Positions 25,554 through 33,819 of a DNA stretch of 37,977 nt are shown piece after piece. The notes below the pieces were generated by a model that saw only the letters and a program-made list of their open reading frames with translations, did no database searches and had not been told where the DNA came from. Every line of letters starts with the position of its first letter. The first letter of the stretch is position 1. The translations under genes were made by a program, and so were the position numbers. Source of the stretch: Clostridia bacterium (lineage in GTDB: Bacteria; Bacillota; Clostridia; Oscillospirales; CAG-272); assembly GCA_017625065.1 (NCBI GenBank), contig JAGALS010000030.1, positions 1 to 37,977 of the forward strand, read 5' to 3'.

Positions 25554-27155
25554 ATGAAGATACAGTTCATCGGTGCCGCGCACGAGGTCACGGGTAGCTG
25601 CACCCTGCTTGAGGTGGGGGGACGCTACTACCTGACCGATTGCGGTATGGAGCAGGGGCTTGACGTGTTTCGGAACGTCGAGCTGCCCGTCGCGCCCCGT
25701 GAGATCGAGGCGGTGTTTTTAACGCACGCCCACATCGACCATTCGGGTATGCTGCCAAGGCTTTACAAGGACGGCTTTCGCGGTGTGATCTTTGCCACCG
25801 CTGCCACCTGCGATCTGTGTGAGATCATGCTGCGCGACTCGGCGCACATTCAAATGGAGGAAGCCGAGTGGCGCAACCGTAAGGCAAAGCGCGCGGGTGA
25901 GCCTGCGTGGCAGCCCACTTATGACGCAGAGGACGCCGCGGGCGCGCTGTCGCTGTTCCGCCGTTGCAAATACGGCGAGGTCATCCCCGCCGCCGCGGGG
26001 GTGGATCTGCGCTTTACCGACATCGGGCATCTGCTGGGCTCCGCCGCCATCGAATTGTGGTTAAAAGAAGGGGACGTTACGCAAAAAATCGTATTCAGCG
26101 GTGATGTGGGCAACACCGATCAGCCCATCATCCGCGATCCCCAAAGGGTGCGTGAGGCCGATTATCAGGTGATCGAGTCGACCTACGGAAATCGCACGCA
26201 CACGCGCCCCGACGACGTGGTCGGTGAGCTGGCACGCCACATTGACCGTGCGCTGAGCCGTGGCGGAAACGTGGTGATCCCCGCCTTTGCGGTGGGGCGC
26301 ACGCAGGAGCTGCTTTACGCCTTGCGCGAGATCAAGCAGAAGCATATGGTAAAGCGCGTGGACTTTCCCGTTTACGTGGATAGCCCCCTTGCGATCGAGG
26401 CGACCAAGATCTTTACAACGTGCGACCGCAGCTGCTTTGATGACGAGATGCTGGCGCTCCTCTCGCAGGGGATCGACCCCTTGCGCTTCGACGGCTTGCA
26501 TCTGGCGGTGAGCGCGGAGGATTCCAAGCGCATCAACGAGGACCAACGTCCCAAGGTGATCCTGTCCGCCAGCGGTATGTGTGAGGCGGGGCGCGTGCGC
26601 CATCACTTAAAGCACAACCTCTGGCGTCCTGAAAGCCTTGTCCTGTTCGTTGGTTATCAGGCACAGGGGTCGCTTGGCCGTGCTGTGCAGGAGGGTGCCA
26701 AAACCGTGCGGCTGTTCGGCGAGGAGATCGCCGTGCGCGCCGAGATCGCGGCTTTGCACGGCATCAGCGGTCACGCGGATAAGAACGGACTGATCTCCTT
26801 TTTGCGGGGCTTTGAGAAAAAGCCGCGACTTGTCTTTGTCAATCACGGTGACGAGGGCACTTGCGAGGACTTTTGCCGTGAGCTCGCCGACCTTGGCTAC
26901 CGCGCTGAAGCACCGTACAGCGGTACCGAATACGATCTGCACAACGGCGTGATGACGGCGTTTGCCGAGCGCCGCCGCGTGGAACGCGGCAAGAGCGCAA
27001 GGGAAAGCTCGCGCAAGCAAAGCATCCACCGCGACCTGATCGCCGCGGCAGAGGCGCTGCTCGCGCTCGCAAGGCGCTGCGATAACCGCGCCAACAAGGA
27101 TAATGCCAAATTCACGGGGCAGATCCGCGCGCTGATCGACAAATGGGAGCATTAA
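25554..27155 (+). CDS. Metallo-beta-lactamase fold, beta-CASP RNase-like protein
   Basis: 533 residues. The MBL zinc site is HAHIDHSG plus the later GHLLGSAAIEL and SGDVGNTDQP. The beta-CASP part has the acid motif ESTYGNR, PAFAVGRTQELL, the His motif ISGHADKNGL and the C motif VNHGDE. These are the features of CPSF73-like RNA-processing nucleases; an Integrator/YSH1-like bacterial paralogue is likely, RNase J is not. The C-terminal region (about 465-533) is helical and basic. SD AAAGGAGG is 8 nt before ATG 25554. It is probably cotranscribed with the gene before it. Confidence 0.87.
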   Translation: MKIQFIGAAHEVTGSCTLLEVGGRYYLTDCGMEQGLDVFRNVELPVAPREIEAVFLTHAHIDHSGMLPRLYKDGFRGVIFATAATCDLCEIMLRDSAHIQMEEAEWRNRKAKRAGEPAWQPTYDAEDAAGALSLFRRCKYGEVIPAAAGVDLRFTDIGHLLGSAAIELWLKEGDVTQKIVFSGDVGNTDQPIIRDPQRVREADYQVIESTYGNRTHTRPDDVVGELARHIDRALSRGGNVVIPAFAVGRTQELLYALREIKQKHMVKRVDFPVYVDSPLAIEATKIFTTCDRSCFDDEMLALLSQGIDPLRFDGLHLAVSAEDSKRINEDQRPKVILSASGMCEAGRVRHHLKHNLWRPESLVLFVGYQAQGSLGRAVQEGAKTVRLFGEEIAVRAEIAALHGISGHADKNGLISFLRGFEKKPRLVFVNHGDEGTCEDFCRELADLGYRAEAPYSGTEYDLHNGVMTAFAERRRVERGKSARESSRKQSIHRDLIAAAEALLALARRCDNRANKDNAKFTGQIRALIDKWEH

Positions 27156-27175
27156 CAAAAAAATTTCACGATATA

Positions 27176-27204
27176 TTGACTTTATTAAAAGAAAGTGATA
27201 TAAT
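27176..27204 (+). promoter_or_regulatory. Sigma-A promoter of scfA
   Basis: TTGACT (27176-27181), 17-bp spacer, TATAAT (27199-27204). The transcript would start about 25 nt before the scfA start. Confidence 0.88.
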
Positions 27205-27239
27205 CAATTATAATAAATCTCGAACGGAGGGTTAACAGT

Positions 27240-27380
27240 ATGAAACATATCGAAACGCTTGAGACGCGCAACCTGTGCGACAGTGCAAAGAACGGCGGAT
27301 GCGGCGAGTGCCAGACTTCCTGCCAGTCTGCATGCAAGACCAGCTGTGGCATTGCCAATCAGCAGTGCGAAAGCAAGTAA
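27240..27380 (+). CDS. scfA: SCIFF ranthipeptide precursor (six cysteines in forty-five residues)
   Basis: 46 residues. ATG 27240 follows CGGAGGG. A leader (MKHIETLETRNLC) precedes a core with cysteines at 21, 24, 28, 32, 36 and 43, spaced CxxC-x3-C-x3-C-x3-C-x6-C, the SCIFF pattern. C13 in the leader is an additional cysteine. The SCIFF family is nearly universal in Clostridia. Its maturase installs thioether bonds from Cys to acceptor residues (Thr in the studied peptides); the biological role is not established. It is followed by a terminator hairpin and then the maturase gene. Confidence 0.96.
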   Translation: MKHIETLETRNLCDSAKNGGCGECQTSCQSACKTSCGIANQQCESK

Positions 27381-27388
27381 TTGAAAAG

Positions 27389-27431
27389 AAAAATGCCGCC
27401 GCGGCGCACAAGACGCCAGGGCGGCATTTTT
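27389..27431 (+). terminator. Intercistronic terminator between scfA and scfB
   Basis: AAAAATGCCGCC (27389-27400) pairs with GGCGGCATTTTT (27420-27431), with an inner stem GGCG/CGCC (27403-27406 with 27414-27417) and a T-run. It lies 8 nt after the scfA stop and 16 nt before scfB, so only part of the transcripts should reach the maturase gene. Confidence 0.88.
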
Positions 27432-27446
27432 GCGAAAGGGAAGAGT

Positions 27447-28832
27447 ATGGTACATCAATATAAATTGGGCGGTTACAATATTGTGCTTGATATTTGCTCG
27501 GGCTCGGTGCACGCAGTGGACGAGGTGGCATATGACATCATTGCGATGTTTGAGCAAAATGACCGCGACACGGTGATCGCCGAAATGGCAAAAAAATATG
27601 CCGATCGCGAGGACATGACGGCGAAGGATATCGAGGAATGCTACGACGACGTTGTGGAGCTGAAAAACCGCGGCAAGCTGTTTGCCCCCGATACCTTCGA
27701 GCCGATGGCGGGCAAGCTCAAGGAAAAGACCGCGGGCGTCGTGAAGGCGCTGTGTCTGCATATCGCGCATACGTGCAATCTCAACTGCTCCTATTGCTTT
27801 GCAAGCCAGGGCAAATATCACGGCGATCGCGCGGTGATGAGCTTTGAGGTGGGTAAGCGCGCGCTTGACTTCCTCATTGAGCATTCGGGCAGCCGCCGCA
27901 ATCTGGAGGTCGATTTCTTCGGCGGTGAGCCGCTGATGAATTTTGACGTCGTGAAGCAGCTTGTTGTGTATGCCCGTTCGATCGAGAAGGAAAAGGGCAA
28001 GAATTTCCGCTTTACGCTGACCACCAACGGCATGCTGATCGACGACGACGTGATCGAGTTCGCCAATAAGGAATGTCACAACGTGGTGCTGTCGCTGGAC
28101 GGCCGCCGCGAGATCCACGACCGCTTTCGTGTGGACTACGCGGGCAAGGGCAGCTTTGACCGCATCGTACCCAAGTTTCAGGAATTAGTGGCCAAACGGG
28201 GTGGAAAAGACTACTATATGCGTGGCACCTTTACCCACGCGAACCCCGACTTTTTGGAGGATATCAAGGTCATGCTGGACCTTGGCTTCACCGAGCTTTC
28301 GATGGAGCCCGTCGTGTGCGCCGAGGGCGACCCCGCAGAGCTGACCGATGCCGATATGGAGATCGTGAAACAGCAGTACGAGCAGCTAGCAGACCTTATG
28401 CTGCAGCGCGACCGCGAGGAAAGGCCCTTTACCTTCTATCACTATATGATCGACCTCACGGGCGGCCCCTGCATCTACAAGCGCATTTCGGGCTGCGGCT
28501 CGGGTACCGAGTATATGGCAGTCACCCCTTGGGGCGACCTTTACCCCTGCCATCAGTTCGTCGGTGAGGAGAAATTCAAGCTCGGCAGTGTGTTTGAGGG
28601 GGTCACCAACCCCGACGTGCGCGACGAGTTTGCCGCCTGCAACGTCTATGCGCGCCCCGCCTGCAGGGATTGCTGGGCAAGACTTTACTGCTCGGGCGGT
28701 TGCGCTGCAAATGCCTACCACGCGACGGGCAGTGTTACGGGTATTTATGAAAAGGGCTGTGAGCTTTTCCGCAAGCGTATGGAGTGCGCCATTATGGTGG
28801 CGGTCGCCCGTGCGCTGGGTGGCAAGAAATGA
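27447..28832 (+). CDS. scfB: Thioether cross-link-forming SCIFF peptide maturase (radical SAM)
   Basis: 461 residues. Start ATG 27447 (MVHQYKLGGYNIVLDICSGS) after AAAGGGAAG; the frame opens earlier inside the terminator. The N-terminal ~95 residues form the peptide-recognition (RRE-like) region with VDEVAYDII. The radical SAM CxxxCxxC is C110, C114, C117 in HTCNLNCSYCF. GGEPLMNF and TTNGMLI follow. The C-terminal SPASM region carries CGSGTEYMAVTPWGDLYPCH and CRDCWARLYCSGGC, with a final C in EKGCELF, the ligands for auxiliary Fe-S clusters. The stop overlaps the next gene (ATGA). Confidence 0.96.
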   Translation: MVHQYKLGGYNIVLDICSGSVHAVDEVAYDIIAMFEQNDRDTVIAEMAKKYADREDMTAKDIEECYDDVVELKNRGKLFAPDTFEPMAGKLKEKTAGVVKALCLHIAHTCNLNCSYCFASQGKYHGDRAVMSFEVGKRALDFLIEHSGSRRNLEVDFFGGEPLMNFDVVKQLVVYARSIEKEKGKNFRFTLTTNGMLIDDDVIEFANKECHNVVLSLDGRREIHDRFRVDYAGKGSFDRIVPKFQELVAKRGGKDYYMRGTFTHANPDFLEDIKVMLDLGFTELSMEPVVCAEGDPAELTDADMEIVKQQYEQLADLMLQRDREERPFTFYHYMIDLTGGPCIYKRISGCGSGTEYMAVTPWGDLYPCHQFVGEEKFKLGSVFEGVTNPDVRDEFAACNVYARPACRDCWARLYCSGGCAANAYHATGSVTGIYEKGCELFRKRMECAIMVAVARALGGKK

Positions 28833-30178
28833 GCAAAATGACAACACCGATCTGCGATTTCGTGAACCGTTATGCCGAAAGTGATGCATTGCGCCTTCAT
28901 ATGCCGGGGCATAAGGGCGCACCGCTGCTTGGCTGCGAGTGCCGCGATATCACCGAGATCGCGGGTGCCGACAGCCTGTTTGAAGCATCGGGCATCATTC
29001 TCGAAAGTGAGCAAAACGCGAGCGCGCTTTTTGGCGCTGCGACCTTCTATTCGACTGAAGGCTCGTCGCTCTGCATTCGTGCGATGCTGCACCTGATCGT
29101 GAAAAAAAGTGCCAAACGGGGTGAGAAAACGTTGATCTTTGCGGGTAGAAACGCACACAAGGCGTTCCTTTCTGCGGCGGCGCTGCTCGACCTTGACGTC
29201 GAGTGGATCTACCCCAACGATAATGCTTCTTATCTCTCTTGCCCGATCGACGCCGTATCGCTTGACGCGATGCTGAAAAACGCCGCGCGAAAGCCTGCGG
29301 CGGTGTATCTCACAAGCCCCGATTATCTGGGCAACCGCGCCGACGTTGCCGCTATTGCGGCGGTCTGTCACGCAAACGGCGTTTATCTTCTGGTGGATAA
29401 CGCCCACGGCGCGTATCTGAAATTTTTGCCGCAATCGCAGCACCCCATCGACCTTGGTGCAGATCTCTGCTGTGATTCGGCGCACAAGACCTTGCCAGCG
29501 CTCACGGGCGGCGCATATCTGCATATTGCAAAGCACGTGTCGGGGCTTTTTGCAGCAGATGCCAGAAAAGCGCTTGCGCTGTTTGGCTCCACCAGCCCCT
29601 CGTATCTCACGCTGCAATCGCTGGATGCTGTGAACGCCTATCTTGCAAGCGGCTATCCGCAACGCCTTGTCGTATTTGCGGACAAGGTGAATGCTTGCAA
29701 AAGCCGTTTGACGGCGGCGGGCTATACCCTTTGCGGCGACGAACCGTTAAAGCTCACGATTCACGCAAAGCCCTATGGCTATCTTGGCACCGAGCTTGCC
29801 GAAATGCTGCAAGATCAAGGCATCGTGTGCGAGTTTTGCGATCCCGACTTCCTTGTTCTGATGCTGACACCCGAAACGGGAGACGTTGGCATCAAGCGCT
29901 TGGAGCGCGCGCTTGGCGCGATCCAAAAGCGCACGGCGATCACGGAACGCCCCCCGATGCTGTCGATCCCCGAAAGGCGGCTTCCCATCAGAGAAGCGAT
30001 GCTCTCGGACAGCGAGAGCCTGCCCGTTTGCGACTGCCTTGGCCGCGTGCTTGCCGATGCAGGCGTCGGCTGTCCGCCCGCGGTCCCCATCGCCGTCTGT
30101 GGCGAGGTGCTTGACAGTGCTGCGCTTGCCGTTTTTGCCTATTACGGCATCACGCATTGCACTGTTGTGAAAGGATAA
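28829..30178 (+). CDS. Orn/Lys/Arg decarboxylase family PLP enzyme
   Basis: 449 residues of the fold-type I PLP family that includes arginine, lysine and ornithine decarboxylases. Start ATG 28829 overlaps the scfB stop; MTTPICD at 28838 is possible. Seen: RLHMPGHKGAP at the N-terminus, ITEIAGADSLFEASGII, TNGSS-like STEGSSLC, DNAHGAYLKF with the PLP Asp, and the Schiff-base Lys K220 in DSAHKTLPALTGGAYL. The C-terminal part is shorter than in SpeA-type enzymes (~480). The amino acid used cannot be read. Shares the scfA-scfB transcript. Confidence 0.88.
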   Translation: MSKMTTPICDFVNRYAESDALRLHMPGHKGAPLLGCECRDITEIAGADSLFEASGIILESEQNASALFGAATFYSTEGSSLCIRAMLHLIVKKSAKRGEKTLIFAGRNAHKAFLSAAALLDLDVEWIYPNDNASYLSCPIDAVSLDAMLKNAARKPAAVYLTSPDYLGNRADVAAIAAVCHANGVYLLVDNAHGAYLKFLPQSQHPIDLGADLCCDSAHKTLPALTGGAYLHIAKHVSGLFAADARKALALFGSTSPSYLTLQSLDAVNAYLASGYPQRLVVFADKVNACKSRLTAAGYTLCGDEPLKLTIHAKPYGYLGTELAEMLQDQGIVCEFCDPDFLVLMLTPETGDVGIKRLERALGAIQKRTAITERPPMLSIPERRLPIREAMLSDSESLPVCDCLGRVLADAGVGCPPAVPIAVCGEVLDSAALAVFAYYGITHCTVVKG

Positions 30179-30185
30179 AAAGCAG

Positions 30186-30815
30186 ATGAGCATCTATCTT
30201 TTTGATTTTGACGGTACGCTGGTGGATTCGATGCCGATTTACGGCGGCGTGATGCTGCGCATTTTGGACGAGTATCATATCCCGTACCCCGACACGATCC
30301 TAAAAGCCATCACCCCCTTGGGGCTTGGCGGTACTGCCGCGTATTACGTAGGGATGGGGCTGCCCCGCACCAAAGAGCAGATCGTTATGCAAATGACCGA
30401 CTATATGGTCGATGCCTACACGCACCGTGTCCCCGCCAAGGAGAACGTTATTGAGGTGCTGAAAGCATTGAAGGCGCGCGGAGATTCGCTGAACGTACTC
30501 ACCGCAAGCCCCCACGTGACGCTGGACGCGTGCCTTATGCGCCTTGGCATTTTTGACCTGTTCGATCACGTGTGGTCCTGTGAGGATTTCGGTATGACCA
30601 AATCCGACACCGCGATCTATCACGCGGCTGCACGGCGGCTTGGCGTTAGCGTGTCCGATGTGATCTTTTTGGATGATAATTATAATGCTGATCTGACCGC
30701 CAAACGGGCGGGGATGCAGGTGATCGGCGTTTACGACGACACCTCAAGGGAATACGTGCAGGAGATCAAGAGCGTTACGGATCGCTACATTTACAATTTC
30801 AAGGAGTTGCTATAA
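30186..30815 (+). CDS. HAD-family phosphatase (subfamily IA)
   Basis: 209 residues. Motif I is FDFDGTLVDSM (nucleophile and acid/base Asp near residues 7 and 9), with a helical cap following. Motif II is LNVLTASPHVTLD, motif III Lys is in GMTKSDTAIY, and motif IV is VIFLDDNYNADLTAK. These are complete, as in phosphoglycolate phosphatase-like and beta-phosphoglucomutase-like enzymes. The substrate is unknown. It starts 7 nt after the decarboxylase, so it is likely the last gene of that unit. Confidence 0.87.
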   Translation: MSIYLFDFDGTLVDSMPIYGGVMLRILDEYHIPYPDTILKAITPLGLGGTAAYYVGMGLPRTKEQIVMQMTDYMVDAYTHRVPAKENVIEVLKALKARGDSLNVLTASPHVTLDACLMRLGIFDLFDHVWSCEDFGMTKSDTAIYHAAARRLGVSVSDVIFLDDNYNADLTAKRAGMQVIGVYDDTSREYVQEIKSVTDRYIYNFKELL

Positions 30816-30867
30816 GACGAATTTCAATAATGAAAAGTATTCCTTTGAAATACTAACAAGGATAGAA

Positions 30868-31020
30868 AAAGCCTCCCTTGTGCAAATGGGAACTGTGCCG
30901 CATAGCGGCATATGGAGTTTGCTTAGCAAACTCACGGAGGGATTGTAAAAAGCATAACTTTAGTAAAAACAATCCCTCAGTCAGCTTTGCTGACAGCTCC
31001 CTTTACACAAGGGAGCCTTT
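30868..31020. repeat. MITE-like element with imperfect terminal inverted repeats
   Basis: About 153 bp. The left end (CTCCCTTGTGCAAATGGGA) and the reversed right end (CTCCCTTGTGTAAAGGGAG) match with few differences. Inside are GTGCCGC/GCGGCA-type and AGTTTGCTTAGCAAACT-type hairpins and the pair GAGGGATTGT / ACAATCCCTC. There is no coding frame of interest in 30816-31085. Non-autonomous mobile element or repeat family. Confidence 0.75.
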
Positions 31021-31085
31021 GGCTTGTTTTCATCCGAAGATTTGGCGATCAAGCTTAAAATGTTTGTATAGTCACTTATCGTAAG

Positions 31086-31115
31086 CCCCCTTTTTCATTT
31101 TTTTGAGAAAGGGGG
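31086..31115 (+). terminator. Hairpin before the cysE promoter
   Basis: CCCCCTTTTTC (31086-31096) pairs with GAGAAAGGGGG (31105-31115) with one wobble. It ends directly at the -35 box of the next promoter, with a short T tract. Probably closes the decarboxylase/HAD transcript. Confidence 0.65.
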
Positions 31116-31144
31116 TTTACAAATCCTTGTTTTGTGTGTATAAT
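31116..31144 (+). promoter_or_regulatory. Sigma-A promoter of the cysE-cysS T-box unit
   Basis: TTTACA (31116-31121), 17-bp spacer, TATAAT (31139-31144). Confidence 0.9.
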
Positions 31145-31152
31145 AATAATAA

Positions 31153-31394
31153 AGCCGATGAACGGGAGAAGACCCCACAAAGCTCACCAAAGAGAGCGCC
31201 GCCTTGGCTGGAAGCGGTGCGTGAGGGCAGGGGAGATATGCACCCGTGAGGCGCGGTGGGGAAGCTCAGTATCCGCCGACGTACCCCGCGTTAAGGGAGA
31301 TCTGTTATCAAGCAGTAGAGAGGGGGAGACCCCGAAAAGCAGAGTGGGACCGCGGTTCGCCGCCTCTGTGCCGTATGGCGCGGAGGTGTTTTTT
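31153..31394 (+). promoter_or_regulatory. T-box riboswitch, tRNA-Cys specific
   Basis: Stem I base ACGGG (31162-31166) pairs with CCCGT (31243-31247), and CCCC (31173-31176) pairs with GGGG (31230-31233). The apical motif is AGAGAGCGCC then TTGGCTGGAAGC. The specifier TGC (31239-31241) stands before ACCC. The T-box sequence AGAGTGGGACCGCGG begins at 31341. The terminator stem CCTCTGTGCC (31363-31372) pairs with GGCGCGGAGG (31377-31386), with wobbles and TGTTTTTT behind. Uncharged tRNA-Cys should favour read-through into cysE-cysS. The TGGG of the T-box would pair G with U73 of tRNA-Cys as a wobble. Confidence 0.94.
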
Positions 31395-31416
31395 GTTTTT
31401 TGGGGGCATATTTGTG

Positions 31417-32181
31417 ATGAAGGATCTGAAGAAGGATATGGAAGCGCTCAGCGAGCTTGTCTCGCTTGTGGGCTATACGGGCAAAAAGCTGTACCGCAAG
31501 TCGCAAGGGCTTTTGCGGGAGGTGCGCTATGACATCGCGGCGTTCCGCCAGCGCGACCCCGCGGCGAAAAGCGACCTTGAGGTGCTGCTGCTCTATTCGG
31601 GCTTGCACGCGCGCACCGCGCACCGACTTTCTCACGCATTATACAAAAACGGCCACACCTTTGCCGCCCGTGCGGTGAGCCAGGGTGCGAAGGCATTAAC
31701 GGGCATCGAGATCCACCCCGGTGCCACCATTGGCAAGGGTCTTGTGATCGACCACGGCTCTGGCGTTGTGATCGGCGAGACCGCTGAGATCGGCGATAAC
31801 TGCACGCTCTATCAGGGCGTGACCCTTGGCGGTACGGGCAAGGACGTGGGCAAGCGCCATCCCACCCTTGGCAACAACGTCATGGTGGGCGCGGGCGCCA
31901 AGATCCTCGGCCCGATGAAGATCGGCGACAACACCAAGATCGCCGCGGGCGCTGTGGTGCTTGATGAGATCCCAGCCGACAGCACCGCCGTCGGCATCCC
32001 CGCGAAAGTGGTAAAGGTCGCGGGCGAGCGCGTTGCCAACGACCTCGATCAGATCCACATTCCCGACCCTGTCGCACAGGAGCTTTCCGCTCTGCGCGCT
32101 GAGCTGCGCTCGCTTGACGAAAAGATCAAAAAAATGGAAAAGAAAAAAACGGCACCCCGAAAAGACGCCGCGAAGAAATAA
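31417..32181 (+). CDS. cysE: Serine O-acetyltransferase
   Basis: Makes O-acetylserine from serine and acetyl-CoA, the first step of cysteine synthesis. 254 residues. Start ATG 31417 (MKDLKKDMEALSEL); GTG 31414 is next to it, and GGGGG at 31402-31406 serves as SD. Earlier in-frame starts lie inside the T-box. The helical N-terminal part runs to about 80, then comes a left-handed beta-helix of hexapeptide repeats: GIEIHPGATIGKGLVIDHG with the catalytic His, VVIGETAEIGDNCTLYQGV, LGGTGKDVGKRHPTLG. The Lys-rich C-terminal coiled tail (about 220-254) is longer than usual. Confidence 0.95.
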   Translation: MKDLKKDMEALSELVSLVGYTGKKLYRKSQGLLREVRYDIAAFRQRDPAAKSDLEVLLLYSGLHARTAHRLSHALYKNGHTFAARAVSQGAKALTGIEIHPGATIGKGLVIDHGSGVVIGETAEIGDNCTLYQGVTLGGTGKDVGKRHPTLGNNVMVGAGAKILGPMKIGDNTKIAAGAVVLDEIPADSTAVGIPAKVVKVAGERVANDLDQIHIPDPVAQELSALRAELRSLDEKIKKMEKKKTAPRKDAAKK

Positions 32182-32192
32182 AGGAGAGAACC

Positions 32193-33650
32193 ATGTTAAA
32201 GCTATATAATTCCGCCACGCACAGAAAAGAGGAGTTCGTTCCCAATGAGCCCGGTAAGGTCAGTATGTATACCTGCGGCCCGACCGTCTATCATTTCGCC
32301 CACATCGGTAACCTGCGCACCTATATTATGGAGGATATCCTCGACCGCTATCTGCGTTACAGCGGCTATGAGGTGAGGCGCGTGATGAACATCACCGACG
32401 TGGGACATCTGTCCAGCGACGGTGACACGGGCGAGGATAAGATGCTGAAGGGTGCAAAGCGCGAGAAAAAGACCGTGATGGAGATCGCGCAATATTACAC
32501 CGATTGCTTCTTTGCGGATGCGGAAAAGCTGCATATCCGCCGTCCCGACGTGGTCGAGCCCGCAACACAGTGCATTGACGACTTCATCAAGGTGATCTCG
32601 GCGCTCATTGAAAAGGGCTTTGCCTATGAGGCAGGCGGAAACATCTATTTTGACACCTCGAAGCTGAAGGAGTACTACATCTTCAACGATTTCAGCTCGG
32701 AGGATCTTGCCGTCGGCGTCCGCGAGGGCGTTGAGGAGGACGGCAACAAGCGCAACAAGGCTGACTTTGTGCTCTGGTTCACCAAATCCAAGTTTGAGGA
32801 TCAGGAGCTGAAATGGGATAGCCCCTGGGGTGTCGGTTACCCCGGCTGGCACATCGAGTGCTCGTGCATCAGTATGAAGCACCTCGGCGAGCGCTTGGAT
32901 ATCCACTGCGGTGGCATCGACAATGCCTTCCCCCACCACACCAACGAGATCGCCCAGAGCGAGGCGTATCTGGGGCATAAGTGGTGCAATTATTGGATGC
33001 ACGTGTTGCACCTGAATACCGATAGCGGCAAGATGTCCAAGTCCAAGGGCGAGTTTTTGACGGTCTCGCTGCTCGAGAGCAAGGGCTACGACCCCGTGGT
33101 CTATCGCTTTTTCTGCCTGCAGTCGCACTACCGCCGCTCGCTGGTGTTCAGCTATGAAAATCTGGATAACGCCGCACTTGCTTATCGCAAGCTGATCGCC
33201 CGCATCGCTTCGCTGAAGGCAAAGGAAGGCGAGGAAATAGAGGAAGAGAAGCTTGCGGCGCTTCGCGCAAAATTTGCCGCGGCTCTTGATAACGACCTCA
33301 ACACCTCGCTTGCCATCACTGCGATCTATGACGTGCTTAAGTCCGATGCGAACACCGCCACCAAGCGCGCCGCCATCGACGATTTTGACACGGTGCTTTG
33401 CATTGACCTTTTGAAGAATGCCGATCTTTACGCTGCCGAGGAAGCCAAAAAGGCAGAGGCTGCCGCAAGCGCTGTGCGCGTCTACTCCGATGATCCCGAG
33501 ATCCGCGCGATCGAGGAGGCGATCGATGCCCGCGCCGCCGCCAAGAAGGCAAAGAACTATGCCGAGGCAGACCGCATCCGCGCCGAGCTGCTCGCAAAGG
33601 GCATCGTTCTGACCGATACCGCGCAGGGCACGACCTGGAGCAAGGCATAA
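32193..33650 (+). CDS. cysS: Cysteinyl-tRNA synthetase
   Basis: Charges tRNA-Cys. 485 residues, normal. Class I signatures: YTCGPTVYHFAHIGNLRTY with zinc Cys C28 and HIGN at 37-40, and KMSKS at K280-S284. Further zinc ligands are in YPGWHIECSC and IHCGGIDNAFPHHTNE. The C-terminal anticodon region follows, with an Ala/Glu/Lys-rich segment (about 405-430). ATG 32193 follows AAAGGAG, 11 nt after cysE; both genes are under the T-box. Confidence 0.97.
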   Translation: MLKLYNSATHRKEEFVPNEPGKVSMYTCGPTVYHFAHIGNLRTYIMEDILDRYLRYSGYEVRRVMNITDVGHLSSDGDTGEDKMLKGAKREKKTVMEIAQYYTDCFFADAEKLHIRRPDVVEPATQCIDDFIKVISALIEKGFAYEAGGNIYFDTSKLKEYYIFNDFSSEDLAVGVREGVEEDGNKRNKADFVLWFTKSKFEDQELKWDSPWGVGYPGWHIECSCISMKHLGERLDIHCGGIDNAFPHHTNEIAQSEAYLGHKWCNYWMHVLHLNTDSGKMSKSKGEFLTVSLLESKGYDPVVYRFFCLQSHYRRSLVFSYENLDNAALAYRKLIARIASLKAKEGEEIEEEKLAALRAKFAAALDNDLNTSLAITAIYDVLKSDANTATKRAAIDDFDTVLCIDLLKNADLYAAEEAKKAEAAASAVRVYSDDPEIRAIEEAIDARAAAKKAKNYAEADRIRAELLAKGIVLTDTAQGTTWSKA

Positions 33651-33667
33651 CGCTAAAATACGGCAAG

Positions 33668-33704
33668 ATCCCCTCTAACTCACACCGTTAGAGGGGATTT
33701 TTTT
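33668..33704 (+). terminator. Terminator of cysE-cysS
   Basis: ATCCCCTCTAAC (33668-33679) pairs with GTTAGAGGGGAT (33687-33698), followed by a run of seven T. Confidence 0.93.
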
Positions 33705-33735
33705 GGAAACACCGCAAATTTTTTCCTAAAAAGCA

Positions 33736-33764
33736 TTGCAATTTTTGGTGGCGCGTGCTATAAT
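33736..33764 (+). promoter_or_regulatory. Sigma-A promoter of the small lipoprotein gene
   Basis: TTGCAA (33736-33741), 17-bp spacer, TATAAT (33759-33764). Confidence 0.85.
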
Positions 33765-33819
33765 GATGACAGTACCTCTTCTTGTGGGGGACTAATAAAT
33801 CTTCATGGAGGAACACATC

